64,000 nt of DNA from Thermobifida alba (GTDB taxonomy: Bacteria; Actinomycetota; Actinomycetes; Streptosporangiales; Streptosporangiaceae): the NCBI RefSeq assembly GCF_023208015.1, contig NZ_CP051627.1:3640422-3704421 (forward strand), read 5' to 3'. Under the pieces are notes generated by a model. That model worked only from the letters and a program-made list of their open reading frames with translations, ran no database searches and was not told the origin of the DNA. Below are positions 8,202-17,911 of the stretch, piece after piece. Both the position numbers and the translations under genes were made by a program. The first letter of the stretch is position 1. Every line of letters begins with the position of its first letter.

Positions 8202-9734
8202 TCAGAGTCCGCCCGCGACCTCCTGTTCGACTCTGCGGAAGTCCGCCGCCAGCTGCTCGGTGGCCTGCGGGCCGAGCGGGTTGCACACGAGGATCGCGGC
8301 CACCGAGGCGAGCACCGCCGGGACCATCGCGTACAGGCCGATCGGGTCGACGCCGGGCCAGACCAGCGCGACCGTGCCGCCCGCGACCATGCCCGCCAGC
8401 GCCCCCGCCCAGTTCATCCGGCGCCAGTACAGCGCCAGCACGATCACCGGCCCGAACGCCGCGCCGAACCCGGCCCAGGCATAGCCCACGAGGTCCAGCA
8501 CGCTGTCCTGGCTGGTCACGGCGAGCACTCCGGCCGCGACCGCCACCCCGACCACGGCGAACCGGCTGATCCACACCATCGCGGCGGGCGACACCTCGCG
8601 CCGCGCCAGGACACGGTAGCCGTCCTCGGTCAGCGCCGCGGCGGCGACCAGCAGCTGCGAGTCGGCGGTGCTCATCACCGCGGCGAGGACCGCCGACAGC
8701 AGGAAGCCCGCCACCCACGGGTTCGTGAGCGCCTGGATCAGCGACAGGAACACGCTCTCCGGGTTGTCCAGCGGCCGGTCGAAGTAGGCGATGCCGAGAA
8801 AGCCGACGAGGACGGCCAGGGCCATCGCGGTGACCGCCCACGCGACGCTGACCACGCGCGCGCGGGGGATGTGGGCGACCGAACGGATCCCCATGAACCG
8901 GGCCAGGATGTGCGGCTGCCCGAAGTACCCGATCCCCCAGGCCAGTCCGGAGACGATCACCAGGACGCCCAGCGTCTCCGTGGACGTCCACTCACCGTCG
9001 GCCAGCGCCGTCCCGCCGAGCGGGGAGAGCAGGGCGTCGCCGCGCGACGCCACCCCGTCGACGGCCCCGCCGAGGCCGCCGAGCGCGACCAGCGCGGTCG
9101 CCGCCACCGCCAGCAGCGCGGCCCACATCATGGCGGCCTGCACCACGTCGGTGAAGCTGACCGCGAGGAACCCGCCGAGGAACGTGTACAGCACGATGAC
9201 CGACGCGCCCAGGACCACCGCCGCCGTGCCCGGCAGGCCGAAGACCTGGTCGAACAGCACCGACATGGCGACCAGCCCGGACGCCACGTAGAACAGGTAG
9301 AACACCAGGATGAGCAGGGCGGAGACACCGCGCAGCAGGCCCCGCCGCTCACCGAACCGGTTCTCCAGGAAGGACGAGAGGGTCAGGGAGTCGGACTCGC
9401 CTCCCCGGCGGGCGTCCGTGGCGCGTTCGGTGTAGACCCGCAGTCGGGGCGCGACGACCCGCCAGCTCGCGTAGAAGCCGATCGCCAGCCCGACCGCGAT
9501 CCACGCCTCCCCCAGTCCGGACAGGTAGATCGCGCCGGGCAGCCCCAGCAGCAGCCAGCCGCTGAAGTCGCTGGCGTTGGCGCTGAGCCCCGACACCCAG
9601 CTGTTGAGGCTGCGCCCGCCGAGGTAGAAGTCGGAGGCGGAGGTCGTCCGCCGGTACGTCCACAGGCCGATGCCCACCATCACCGCGAAGTAGACGGCGA
9701 AGGTGACCGCCGAGGCCAGCACCGAGTCGGTCAT
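8202..9734 (-). CDS. putP: sodium/proline symporter, SSS family
   Basis: The 510-residue protein has about 13 hydrophobic helices. It carries GGRSLNSWVSGLSANASDFSGW near residues 40-60, the Na+/solute-symporter signature typical of PutP, and DFSGWLLLGLPGAIY, which lines the Na2/proline sites in that family. It imports proline with sodium at the cytoplasmic membrane. An AAGGAG site precedes the ATG. No putA or P5C dehydrogenase gene is adjacent, so it probably serves osmoprotection or scavenging (inference). A close pantothenate- or phenylacetate-type SSS transporter is a less likely alternative. Confidence 0.85.
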   Translation of the reverse strand: MTDSVLASAVTFAVYFAVMVGIGLWTYRRTTSASDFYLGGRSLNSWVSGLSANASDFSGWLLLGLPGAIYLSGLGEAWIAVGLAIGFYASWRVVAPRLRVYTERATDARRGGESDSLTLSSFLENRFGERRGLLRGVSALLILVFYLFYVASGLVAMSVLFDQVFGLPGTAAVVLGASVIVLYTFLGGFLAVSFTDVVQAAMMWAALLAVAATALVALGGLGGAVDGVASRGDALLSPLGGTALADGEWTSTETLGVLVIVSGLAWGIGYFGQPHILARFMGIRSVAHIPRARVVSVAWAVTAMALAVLVGFLGIAYFDRPLDNPESVFLSLIQALTNPWVAGFLLSAVLAAVMSTADSQLLVAAAALTEDGYRVLARREVSPAAMVWISRFAVVGVAVAAGVLAVTSQDSVLDLVGYAWAGFGAAFGPVIVLALYWRRMNWAGALAGMVAGGTVALVWPGVDPIGLYAMVPAVLASVAAILVCNPLGPQATEQLAADFRRVEQEVAGGL

Positions 9735-9856
9735 GGGGACTCCTTACTGCCCGCAATCGGGCGGGGGGTGACCTGACTCACATAGTGAGCCCGATCGGCG
9801 GCCCCGACAACCCCCGGTCCCGTCGAGCGGGGCGCCCGGGCCGCCCGCACGGCGCG

Positions 9857-10516
9857 TCAGACCACCAGGCCGTGGCGGTAGGCGTAGACCACCGCCTGGA
9901 CCCGGTCGCGGAGCCCGAGTTTGGTGAGGATGCGCGACACGAAGGTCTTGACGGTCTCCTGGCTCAACTGGAGGGCCTCGGCGATCTCCCGGTTGGAGAG
10001 GCCCTCCGCGATGAGACGGAGGACCTCCAGTTCCCGGGGGGTCAGCGGGAGGTCGCGCGGGCCGTGCTCGGCGGGCCGGATGCGGGCGGCGTACCTGCCC
10101 ACGAGCCGGCGCGTCACCTTGGGGTCCAGCAGCGCCGTGCCGGCGGCCACGGTCCGGATGCCGTGCAGCAGCTGGGCCGGCGGCGCGTCCTTGAGCAGGA
10201 ACCCGCTGGCCCCCGCGCGCAGCGCCTCGTAGACGTACTCGTCCAGGTTGAACGTCGTCACCACGAGCACCTTGACGGGGTGCGGCACCCCGGCGCCGGC
10301 CAGCAGGCGGGTGGCCTCGATGCCGTTGAGCACCGGCATGCGCACGTCCATCACCACGACGTCCGGACGCAGTCGGCCGCCCAGGTCGACCGCGGTCCGC
10401 CCGTCCCCGCACTCGCCCACCACCTCAAGGTCGTCCTGGGCGTTGATGATCGTGGTCAGCCCCGTGCGGATCAGCGCCTGGTCGTCGCAGACCAGGACCC
10501 GGATCGGCGCGGTCAC
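9857..10516 (-). CDS. NarL/LuxR-type response regulator
   Basis: The 219-residue protein has a receiver domain (1-120) with the acidic pair at 11-12, phospho-acceptor Asp57 in VVMDVRMP, and a switch Thr and a Lys in the expected places (VKVLVVTTF, LLKDAPP). A LuxR-type HTH follows at about 155-215 (LTPRELEVLRLIAEGLSNREIAEAL). The GTG start at 10516 overlaps the stop of the histidine kinase gene by 4 nt, so it is translationally coupled and is its cognate regulator. It is the last gene of a three-gene minus-strand operon. Confidence 0.93.
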   Translation of the reverse strand: MTAPIRVLVCDDQALIRTGLTTIINAQDDLEVVGECGDGRTAVDLGGRLRPDVVVMDVRMPVLNGIEATRLLAGAGVPHPVKVLVVTTFNLDEYVYEALRAGASGFLLKDAPPAQLLHGIRTVAAGTALLDPKVTRRLVGRYAARIRPAEHGPRDLPLTPRELEVLRLIAEGLSNREIAEALQLSQETVKTFVSRILTKLGLRDRVQAVVYAYRHGLVV

Positions 10517-11670
10517 GACGGGTCCCCCGCGGGGATGCGCGCCCGCACGGCGAAGCCGCCGTCCGGCCGCCGCTCCGCGCGGAAGTCGCCGCCCAGCACG
10601 TCGACCCGTTCCCGGAGGCCGGCGAGCCCCCGCCCGCTCCCTCCGGGGGAGCCTCCCCGCGAGCCGGAACCGTCCGTGTCGACCTCCACGGTGATCTCCT
10701 TCTCGTCGTGGCGCACCCGGACCGAGGTGCGGCTGCCGTAGGCGTGTTTGAGGGCGTTCGTCAGGGCCTCCTGCACGACCCGGTGGGCCACGAGGTGGGC
10801 GCTGCCGCCCGGCTCCGCCGGCGTGCCCTCCTCGGTGAACTCCACCGGCTGCCCCGCCCGGCGCGTCTGCTCCACCAGCGCGGGGATCCCGTCGGCGGAC
10901 GGCATCCCGCCCCCGGCCCCGTGGTCGGGGTTGAGCAGGTCGAGCAGGTTCCGCAGGTCGGCGATGGCCCGCCGGCCGGTGTCGGTGACGGCGGCCAGGG
11001 CCTGGTCGAGGCGGTCGGGCGCCGCGGTCAGGTACCGCGCCGCCTCGGCCTGCACGACCATCGCCGTCACGTGGTGGGTCACGACGTCGTGGAGCTCGCG
11101 GGCGATGCGGGTCCGCTCGGCGGCGCGGGTGTCCTCGGCGACGCGGCGGCGGCGCTCCGCCTCCGCGGCCCGGGTGGAGCGCATCCACGCCCCGATGCCC
11201 CACATGAGGACCAGCGCCAGGTAGAACGTCACGAACCCGCTCAACGACTCGCCCGAGCCGAGCACGGAGAGCGCGACCGCCAGCGGCACGTACGCCGCGG
11301 AGAACAGCAGCGCGGCGGCACGCCGGTGCCGCTCCAGGCGGAACCCCGCGTTCAGCAGCGCGATGGGCAGCGCGACCCCCGCGAACGAGTGGTAGCCGCG
11401 GAGCTGGTCGACCGCGAAGCCGAGCGACACGAGAGCGAGGCAGGCGGCCGGCCAGCGCCGGCCCACGGAGAGCGCGAGGCTTTCGAGGGCGACCGCCACA
11501 ACGGCCCACTCGTCGAAGGGACGGGACGGCACGCCGCCGAGCTGCGTCCCCTGGCTGTGGAGCGCGGGGAGGAACGACCCGGCGAAGAGCAGCAGGCTGA
11601 GCGGGGGGAGGTACCAGGCCGCGGTGCCGAGTCGGCGCCACAGCTCCTGGAGCCGCCGACAGTTGGTCAC
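10513..11670 (-). CDS. sensor histidine kinase, HisKA_3 (NarL-partner) type
   Basis: The 385-residue protein has about five membrane helices (20-160), a coiled linker and the dimerisation/phospho-acceptor helix with His194 in RELHDVVTHH. It also has an HATPase domain with NALKHAYG (N box) and GRGLAGLRERV (G2 box). There is no large extracellular loop, so the signal is probably sensed in or at the membrane, as in DesK/LiaS-type kinases. The GTG start overlaps the CPBP protease stop by 4 nt, and its own stop overlaps the response regulator start by 4 nt, an unusually tight coupling. Confidence 0.92.
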   Translation of the reverse strand: MTNCRRLQELWRRLGTAAWYLPPLSLLLFAGSFLPALHSQGTQLGGVPSRPFDEWAVVAVALESLALSVGRRWPAACLALVSLGFAVDQLRGYHSFAGVALPIALLNAGFRLERHRRAAALLFSAAYVPLAVALSVLGSGESLSGFVTFYLALVLMWGIGAWMRSTRAAEAERRRRVAEDTRAAERTRIARELHDVVTHHVTAMVVQAEAARYLTAAPDRLDQALAAVTDTGRRAIADLRNLLDLLNPDHGAGGGMPSADGIPALVEQTRRAGQPVEFTEEGTPAEPGGSAHLVAHRVVQEALTNALKHAYGSRTSVRVRHDEKEITVEVDTDGSGSRGGSPGGSGRGLAGLRERVDVLGGDFRAERRPDGGFAVRARIPAGDPS

Positions 11671-12491
11671 CGGGGAAGTGTAGTGGCGGCGGCGCCCCGG
11701 CGGAAAGGCACCAGGCGTCCGCGCCGGTGGGCCAGCCACCCGAACCCGACGGTCGCCAGCACGCAGAACAGCACCGCGAACAGGCTGCCCTCCGGACCGA
11801 AGTCGCCGCCGGTGACGAGCACCGGTCCCGACGTCGCGGCGTCCAGCAGCCCCTGCGGGGTGTCGTTGCCCGAGACCTCGGTGCTGAAGATGCCGGACGC
11901 GGCGAAGTTCCAGCCGAAGTGCAGGCCGATCGGCACCCACAGGTTGCGGGTGGCGACGTACGCGGCGGTGAGCATGCCGCCGCCCTCGATCGCGACGGCG
12001 ACGGCGCCCCACACGTCGGCGTGCGGGTTGACCAGGTGCAGCAGGCCGAACGGCACGCTGATCAGCACCAGCGCGATCCACGTGCCGACGCGCTCCTCCA
12101 CGATCCGGAACAGGACGCCGCGGAACAGCAGTTCCTCCGTCACAGCAGCGGCCGCCATGAAGCCGAACAGCCCCACCGCGCCGGTCACCGAGCCGAGGCC
12201 GCCGACCTCGTAGCCCCCGAGCAGGGCGATGGCCGCGATGACGGCCCCGAACAGCGCGGTGCCGCCCAGCGTCCCCCAGCCGACCGCGGCGGCCGCGCCC
12301 CTCCCGGCCAGCTCCGTGGGCGCGCGGTCCTCGGTCCGCCGCACCACCCACCGGTAGACGAGCACCGCGAACACCGCGGTCAGAACCCCCAGGGCCGACG
12401 CGGCCCACGGGCTGCCCCCCAGCGCGAGGGCAGCCCGGCTGCCGATCAGGGCGACCGCCGCGACGGCCGCGAACTGCCACACCAGTCTCAC
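11667..12491 (-). CDS. CPBP family intramembrane metalloprotease
   Basis: The 274-residue protein has about seven to eight helices. Motif 1 is EELLFRG (Glu119, Glu120, Arg124), motif 2 is FGLLHL with His152, and motif 3 is HFGWN (His191, Asn195). These are the metal and catalytic residues of the CAAX-protease/bacteriocin-processing (ABI) family of glutamyl intramembrane proteases. It leads an operon with a histidine kinase and a response regulator, joined by 4-nt overlaps. That suggests regulated cleavage of a membrane substrate or a part in signal perception (inference). Prenyl-protein processing is not implied. Confidence 0.92.
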   Translation of the reverse strand: MRLVWQFAAVAAVALIGSRAALALGGSPWAASALGVLTAVFAVLVYRWVVRRTEDRAPTELAGRGAAAAVGWGTLGGTALFGAVIAAIALLGGYEVGGLGSVTGAVGLFGFMAAAAVTEELLFRGVLFRIVEERVGTWIALVLISVPFGLLHLVNPHADVWGAVAVAIEGGGMLTAAYVATRNLWVPIGLHFGWNFAASGIFSTEVSGNDTPQGLLDAATSGPVLVTGGDFGPEGSLFAVLFCVLATVGFGWLAHRRGRLVPFRRGAAATTLPR

Positions 12492-12622
12492 CGGAACTCC
12501 TTCACCATCCGCGCGGCCCGAATGCCGCGACCGCGTCGAACACTACGGATCCGGCGGCCGGGAGTCGTCACCATGCGGTGGACACCTGCGTGTGGCTCGC
12601 ACGGGGGACAAGCCCTGCGGGC

Positions 12623-12654
12623 GTACCGGTCCCGGCGGCCGCCGGGACCGGTAC
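12623..12654 (-). terminator. 32-nt perfect palindrome, probable terminator
   Basis: A 32-nt perfect palindrome (16 + 16) centred at 12638/12639, 31 nt past the stop of the SPFH-like lipoprotein gene and before the CPBP start. A role as a protein-binding operator for the CPBP operon is also possible. Confidence 0.6.
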
Positions 12655-12684
12655 GGAGCCGGGGAGGTCACCGTCCGGGGACGG

Positions 12685-13560
12685 TCACTCCCCGCGGCGG
12701 GGAGTGATGTTGACCGCGCCGCCCTGCGGCACCGGCATCAGCTCGATGTCGCCGTTGCGCATCGCCTCGTAGAGGATGTAGCCCTCGGGCCCGAGGACGT
12801 CGACGAGCTGCTCGATCGCCTCCAGCTCCATCTCGACGCGCTTGTTCTCCTCCTCCTGGGCGGCGGTCTCCTCGATGGCCGTCTGCGCCTTGGTGAGCGC
12901 CGCGCGCACGTCCGCCGGAGGCACCGGCTGCTGGATGGTCAGCTGCGGGGTGCCGCAGTCCTGGTCCTCGGCCCCGGTGTAGTTGGGGGAGCAGAAGAAG
13001 TCGCCGCCGCCGCCCTGCTCGGCGATGTACTCCGACAGCAGCTCCCCGACCTTCTGCTCCCACTCGGCCTTGGTCTCGGCCGAGGTGTACAGGTCGCGCC
13101 AGGAGTACTGCTTGCTGGCGTCGTCGAGGGCGCGGTTCAGCGGCTGGCCGATGTAGGTGGTCAGCATCTCCACCCAGCCCTCGTCGGTGTCGGCCTCGTA
13201 CTTCAGCCCGATGCGCTCGTGCCACTCGCGCAGCGTGTCGCAGGTCGGGTTGAGGGTGAAGGTGACCACCCCCTCCACCGTCAGCTCCAGGTCGTCGTTG
13301 GACACGACGGTGGCCTGCGGCGCCTCGGCGGTCTCGGCGGCGCTGAACGTGAACGTGCGCTGGCCCCCCGGGTAGATGAAGGTGAGGTCGCCGGGACCGT
13401 AGTACTCGCGCTCGCCGGGGCCGATGCAGTTGTCGAACGTGGTGGCGGAGAACGCCCCGGCGTCGTACTCCAGTCCCACCTGGTCGGGGCCGGTGGACAC
13501 GGAGCACGCCGTGGCTCCGAGCACGAGCAGGGCCGCGGCGGCAATGCGGGGGGTCTTCAC
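12685..13560 (-). CDS. SPFH/Band 7-like lipoprotein
   Basis: The 291-residue protein starts at a GTG with an AGGAGA site. The first 19 residues form a lipoprotein signal (KTPR, then hydrophobic, ending GATAC-S), placing Cys19 at the outer membrane face. The body has a strand-rich region with VVTFTLNP, then a helical segment (Arg/Glu/Ala-rich, about 190-250) ending in QEEENKRVEMELEAIEQ. This is the order of Band 7 domains, where strands precede a long helix that drives oligomerisation. SPFH proteins usually face the cytoplasm through an N-terminal helix; an exported, lipid-anchored member is unusual. The stop is just before the CPBP operon. Function unknown. Confidence 0.7.
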   Translation of the reverse strand: MKTPRIAAAALLVLGATACSVSTGPDQVGLEYDAGAFSATTFDNCIGPGEREYYGPGDLTFIYPGGQRTFTFSAAETAEAPQATVVSNDDLELTVEGVVTFTLNPTCDTLREWHERIGLKYEADTDEGWVEMLTTYIGQPLNRALDDASKQYSWRDLYTSAETKAEWEQKVGELLSEYIAEQGGGGDFFCSPNYTGAEDQDCGTPQLTIQQPVPPADVRAALTKAQTAIEETAAQEEENKRVEMELEAIEQLVDVLGPEGYILYEAMRNGDIELMPVPQGGAVNITPRRGE

Positions 13561-13785
13561 TGGATGTCCATCTCCTGTCGGTCGTTCCCGGTCCGTGGCA
13601 GCCCGGCGGACCGCCCGGCTGCGGGGGGTCGGATCGGTGCCGTCCGGCCGCGGGAGGGACACGCGGCCGACGGTCGTCTTCGGGACGCGCCACGCGCCGC
13701 ACCGGGGGCGGCTCCGCGTCTCCTCTGTCTTTGACTCCCGAAAACGCCTAATGGATCCCTCGTCGCCGCGAAAATCTCCGACACG

Positions 13786-13820
13786 GCCGGGCCGCCGCCC
13801 CGGCGGGGCGGCGGCCCGGC
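13786..13820. terminator. strong hairpin downstream of nrdB
   Basis: Perfect 16-bp GC-only stem (13786-13801 with 13805-13820) with a 3-nt loop. It is the distal of two tandem hairpins between nrdB and the lipoprotein gene. The remaining 13561-13785 stretch holds the lipoprotein promoter region and no convincing gene. Confidence 0.65.
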
Positions 13821-13840
13821 GAAGGCTCCCGGCAGCAGAA

Positions 13841-13870
13841 CGGCCCTCCCCTCGGCCGAGGGGAGGGCCG
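13841..13870 (-). terminator. nrdAB operon terminator
   Basis: A 30-nt perfect palindrome whose edge is 16 nt past the nrdB stop, on the transcript's 3' side. Confidence 0.75.
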
Positions 13871-13885
13871 CGGCACCGTCCCGGA

Positions 13886-14950
13886 TCAGTCCCAGGACAG
13901 GCCGCCGCCGGTCTGGTACTCGATCACCCGGGTCTCGAAGAAGTTCTTCTCCTTCTTCAGGTCCATCATCTCCGACATCCACGGGAACGGGTTCTCCGTC
14001 TCACCGAAGATCGGCGCCAGGCCGATCTGCTCGGCACGGCGGTCGGTGATGAAACGCATGTACTGCTCGCACAGCCCGGCGTTGAGGCCGAGGATGCCGC
14101 GCGGCATGGTCTCCCGCCCGTAGGCGACCTCCAGTTCGCACGCCTCGGTGAGCATGCTCCGCACCTCGGCCTGGAACTCCTCGGTCCACAGGTGCGGGTT
14201 CTCGATCTTGATCTGGTTGATCACGTCGATGCCGAAGTTCAGGTGGATGCTCTCGTCGCGCAGGATGTACTGGTACTGCTCGGCGACGCCCACCATCTTG
14301 TTGCGCCGCCCCAGCGACAGGATCTGCGCGAACCCGGTGTAGAACCACATGCCCTCGAACACCACGTAGAAGGCGACGAGGTCGCGCAGGAACGCCTGGT
14401 CGGCCTCTGGCGTGCCGGTGGCGAAGTCCGGGTTCTCCAGGTTGCGGGTGTAGCGCAGCGCCCACGCGTCCTTCTCGGTGATGGAGGGCACCTCGCGGTA
14501 CATGTTGAACAGCTCGCCCTCGTCCAGGCCGAGGCTCTCGCAGATGTACTGGAAGGTGTGCGTGTGCACGGCCTCCTCGAAGGCCTGCCGCAGCAGGTAC
14601 TGGCGGCACTCGGGGTTGGTCAGGTGCCGGTAGACCGCCAGCACGATATTGTTCGCCACCAGAGATTCCGCCGTGGCGAAGAATCCGAGGTTGCGCTTGA
14701 CCATGAGCCGCTCGTCCTCGGTGAGGCCGTCGGCGGACTTCCACAGCGCGATGTCGGCCTGCATGCTGACCTCGGTCGGCATCCAGTGGTTGTTGCAGGC
14801 GGCCAGGTACTTCTCCCACGCCCAGCGGTACTTGAGCGGCAGCAGCTGGTTGACGTCGGCACGGGAGTTGATCATCCGCTTGTCGGCGACGTCGACGCGC
14901 GCGGCGCCGCTCTGGATCTCACCGAGACCGGTGCTGTCGACGGTGGTCAT
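13886..14950 (-). CDS. nrdB: class Ic ribonucleoside-diphosphate reductase, small subunit
   Basis: The 354-residue R2 subunit provides the oxidant that starts ribonucleotide reduction in NrdA. Ligand motifs are complete: Glu95 (AESLVANN), Glu126 and His129 (EEAVHTHTF), a Glu in [10 protein letters not shown], and Glu/His in [10 protein letters not shown]. The residue normally Tyr seven positions after the first Glu of EAVH is Phe133, and the first ligand is Glu instead of Asp. Both are hallmarks of the Chlamydia-type class Ic protein, which uses a Mn(IV)/Fe(III) centre and no tyrosyl radical. The C-terminal tail ends GGGLSWD for docking to NrdA. ATG follows AGAGGAA. There is no N-terminal ATP-cone. 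It lies 75 nt after nrdA in one operon. Confidence 0.93.
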   Translation of the reverse strand: MTTVDSTGLGEIQSGAARVDVADKRMINSRADVNQLLPLKYRWAWEKYLAACNNHWMPTEVSMQADIALWKSADGLTEDERLMVKRNLGFFATAESLVANNIVLAVYRHLTNPECRQYLLRQAFEEAVHTHTFQYICESLGLDEGELFNMYREVPSITEKDAWALRYTRNLENPDFATGTPEADQAFLRDLVAFYVVFEGMWFYTGFAQILSLGRRNKMVGVAEQYQYILRDESIHLNFGIDVINQIKIENPHLWTEEFQAEVRSMLTEACELEVAYGRETMPRGILGLNAGLCEQYMRFITDRRAEQIGLAPIFGETENPFPWMSEMMDLKKEKNFFETRVIEYQTGGGLSWD

Positions 14951-15025
14951 GGGTTCCTCTCAGCGTGTTCCGGATGGGGCCGCGGCCACGGGGGCGGACG
15001 CGGCCGGGGGCGGGGACTCGGCCGG

Positions 15026-17554
15026 TTACTGGCAGGCCTCGCATTCGGGGTCGTCCAGCGAGCAGAACGCGGCGTCCGGGTCGATCTCGGGGGCCGACCC
15101 GCTCACCGGGGGCGCCGACGGCGCGGCCGCCGGGCGCGGGGCCGGACCGGGCGAGGGGGCGGGGGAGGCAGCGGGAGAGGCGGCCGCGACGGGCGCGACC
15201 GCGTTGAGTCGGCCGTCGGTGCCGCGCAGCGTGCTCTTCTCCACGTGCGTGGCGCCCTGCGACCGCAGGTAGTAGGTGGTCTTGAGGCCCCGGCGCCAGG
15301 CCCGCCGGTACAGCTCGTCGAGCTTGCGGCCGCTCGGCTCGGCCATGTACAGGTTCAGCGACTGCGCCTGGTCCAGCCACTTCTGCCGCCGCGAGGCCGC
15401 GTCGACCAGCCAGGACGGGTCGATCTCGAAGGCGGTGGCGTACAGCTCCTTCAGGTCCGCGGGGACCCGGTCGATCGGCCCGAGGCTGCCGTCGTACAGC
15501 TTCAGCGCCGCCACCATCTCCTCGTCCCACAGGCCGCGCTCCTTGAGGTCGCGCACCAGGTACGGGTTGACGACGGTGAAGTCGCCGGACATGTTCGCCT
15601 TGACGAACAGGTTGCGGTAGATCGGCTCGATGGACTGGTTGACGCCGGTGATGTTGGCGATGGTCGCGGTGGGCGCGATCGCCATCACGTTGGAGTTGCG
15701 CATCCCGGTGGTGCGTACCTTCTCCCGCAGCGCGTCCCAGTCCAGCCGCCGCGTGCGGTCCACGTCCAGGCCGCCGCGGCGGGCCTCGGCGAGCAGTTCC
15801 AGCGAGTCGATCGGCAGGATGCCCCGGCTCCACAGCGACCCGTCGAAGGAGGAGTAGGCGCCGCGCTCGGCCGCCAGGTCCGCGGACGCCTCGATGGCGT
15901 GGTAGCTGATCAACTCCATGCTCGCGTCGGCGAACTCCACGGCCTCCGGCGACGCCACGGGCAGCCGCAGCGTGAACAGCGCGTCCTGGTAGCCCATCAG
16001 GCCCAGGCCGACCGGGCGGTGCCGCAGGTTGGCGCGCTCGGCCTCGGGCACGGTGTACAGGTTCACGTCGATGACGTTGTCGAGCATGCGCACGGCGGTG
16101 CGCACGGTCCGGCGCAGCCGTTCGGCGTCCAGCCCGTCGGGGCCGACGTGGTTGGCGAGGTTCACCGAGCCCAGGTTGCACACGGCGACCTCGTCGAGGC
16201 TGGTGTTCAGGGTGATCTCGGTGCACAGGTTGGAGGAGTGGACCACGCCGGCGTGCTGCTGCGGGGAGCGCAGGTTGCACGGGTCCTTGAAGGTGATCCA
16301 CGGGTGCCCGGTCTCGAACAGCATGGTGAGCATGCGCCGCCACAGGTCCACGGCGCGCACCCGGCGGAACACGCGGATCTCGCCCCGGTCGGCGGCGCGC
16401 TCGTAGGCGGTGTAGGCGCGCGCGAACTCCTCCCCGTAGAGGTCGTGCAGGTCGGGCACCTCGTCGGGGGAGAACAGGGTCCACTGGGCGTCGCTCTCCA
16501 CCCGTTCCAGGAACAGGTCGGGCACCCAGTTGGCGGTGTTCATGTCGTGGGTGCGGCGGCGCTCGTCGCCGGTGTTCTTGCGCAGGTCGAGGAACTCCTC
16601 GATGTCGATGTGCCAGGTCTCCAGGTAGGCGCAGACCGCGCCCCGCCGGCGCCCTCCCTGGTTGACTGCCACCGCCGTGTCGTTGGCGACCTTGAGGAAG
16701 GGGACGACGCCCTGGCTCCTGCCGTTGGTGCCCTTGATGTGCGCGCCCAGACCGCGCACGGGCGTCCAGTCGTTGCCGAGGCCGCCGGAGTACTTGGACA
16801 GCAGGGCGTTGTTGCTGATGGCGTGGAAGATCTGGGCGAGGTCGTCGCCGACGGTGGTGAGGAAGCAGGAGGACAGCTGCGGACGCCGGGTGCCGGAGTT
16901 GAACAGGGTCGGCGTGGAGCACATGAAGTCGAACGAGGACAGCAGTTCGTAGAACTCGATCGCGCGCGCGTCCCGGTCGTCCTCACGCAGCGCCAGTCCC
17001 ATGGCCACCCGCATGAGGAACGCCTGCGGCAGTTCGTAGCGGGTGCCGCCGTGGTGCAGGAAGTAGCGGTCGTAGAGGGTCTGCAGGCCCAGGTAGGTGA
17101 AGTTCAGGTCGCGTTCGGGGCGCAGCGCCGCACCGAGGCGGTCCAGGTCGAAGTCGGCGAGCTCGGGGGTGAGCTGCTCCAGTTCGATGCCGCGTGCGAC
17201 GTAGGCGCGCAGGTAGGCGGGGTAGCGCCGGACCATGTCGGCGTGGGTGGCCTCGTCGGGGGCGCCGCTGAGGAAGGTCAGCGCCTCGCGGCGGAGCTTG
17301 TCCAGCAGCAGCCGGGCACTGACGTGGGAGTAGTCGGGGTCGGTTTCGACGAACGTACGCGCCGCCATGATCAGGGCGAGTTCGAGTTCGGCGGGGGTGA
17401 TGCCCGGGTACAGCCCGCGCTCGGCCTCCGCGATGACCGTCTCCGCCGAGGCGCCGGGCAGCCCCTGGCACGCCTCGGTGACCACCTGCCTGATCCGCTC
17501 CGTGGGGATGCCGGCGGGGGTCGCGGCGGAATCGACGTCCGTGTCGATGGTCAA
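15026..17554 (-). CDS. nrdA: class Ic-type ribonucleoside-diphosphate reductase, large subunit
   Basis: This R1 subunit of about 842 residues reduces NDPs to dNDPs. Visible: the active-site Cys in QLSSCFLT, the Asn-x-Cys-x-Glu triad in SSNLCTEIT, a downstream Cys in AVCNLGSVN, the radical-transfer Tyr pair region, and a C-terminal CEAC disulfide pair reached through an Ala/Pro-rich linker of about 40 residues. The protein begins directly at the helical region (PTERIRQVV) that in Chlamydia NrdA follows two ATP-cones, so the overall-activity ATP/dATP site is absent. A TTG start at 17554 with a GGAG site was preferred over the open GTG at 17608. Two candidate NrdR boxes lie about 325-375 nt upstream. 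Confidence 0.93.
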   Translation of the reverse strand: MTIDTDVDSAATPAGIPTERIRQVVTEACQGLPGASAETVIAEAERGLYPGITPAELELALIMAARTFVETDPDYSHVSARLLLDKLRREALTFLSGAPDEATHADMVRRYPAYLRAYVARGIELEQLTPELADFDLDRLGAALRPERDLNFTYLGLQTLYDRYFLHHGGTRYELPQAFLMRVAMGLALREDDRDARAIEFYELLSSFDFMCSTPTLFNSGTRRPQLSSCFLTTVGDDLAQIFHAISNNALLSKYSGGLGNDWTPVRGLGAHIKGTNGRSQGVVPFLKVANDTAVAVNQGGRRRGAVCAYLETWHIDIEEFLDLRKNTGDERRRTHDMNTANWVPDLFLERVESDAQWTLFSPDEVPDLHDLYGEEFARAYTAYERAADRGEIRVFRRVRAVDLWRRMLTMLFETGHPWITFKDPCNLRSPQQHAGVVHSSNLCTEITLNTSLDEVAVCNLGSVNLANHVGPDGLDAERLRRTVRTAVRMLDNVIDVNLYTVPEAERANLRHRPVGLGLMGYQDALFTLRLPVASPEAVEFADASMELISYHAIEASADLAAERGAYSSFDGSLWSRGILPIDSLELLAEARRGGLDVDRTRRLDWDALREKVRTTGMRNSNVMAIAPTATIANITGVNQSIEPIYRNLFVKANMSGDFTVVNPYLVRDLKERGLWDEEMVAALKLYDGSLGPIDRVPADLKELYATAFEIDPSWLVDAASRRQKWLDQAQSLNLYMAEPSGRKLDELYRRAWRRGLKTTYYLRSQGATHVEKSTLRGTDGRLNAVAPVAAASPAASPAPSPGPAPRPAAAPSAPPVSGSAPEIDPDAAFCSLDDPECEACQ

Positions 17555-17878
17555 GGTGGCTCCAACCTGGTAGGTGACGACCGGCTGGGGGTGGGAAACC
17601 GCGCGCACGCCGACGGAGCACGTGGCGTGCGACCGTGGATTGCTGCTGCGCGGCGGCTTCGGCGGCCCCCGTGGTGGTGCGCTTGGCGCATGCCGACGGC
17701 GGGCGGCGGACGCGTCGCTTCCCGCGTCGTTCCCCCTGTCGCCGGTGCGGCCCGAGGGACTGTCCGGGCACGGGCTTCGCCCTGTTCACTGACCCTGGGC
17801 AGCCCGAGGACACACCGTTCTCCGGTCGCCGCGGCCTTGTTCTCCCGCGGCGAACCGTCGGCGGGGCACGACTCTACA

Positions 17879-17894
17879 ACACATCATCTAGTGG
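17879..17894. promoter_or_regulatory. candidate NrdR box 1
   Basis: ACACATCATCTAGTGG resembles the NrdR consensus acaCwAtATaTwgtgt at about 11 of 16 positions, keeping the outer ACAC and AGTG arms. It overlaps the presumed nrdA promoter. Confidence 0.5.
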
Positions 17895-17911
17895 TGCTCA
17901 CCCATTCAAGG

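Noticed and set aside
17555-17880. Cobalamin riboswitch in the nrdAB leader
   Set aside because: Expected from Streptomyces, but no B12 box or matching core was found; the hairpins seen do not fit.
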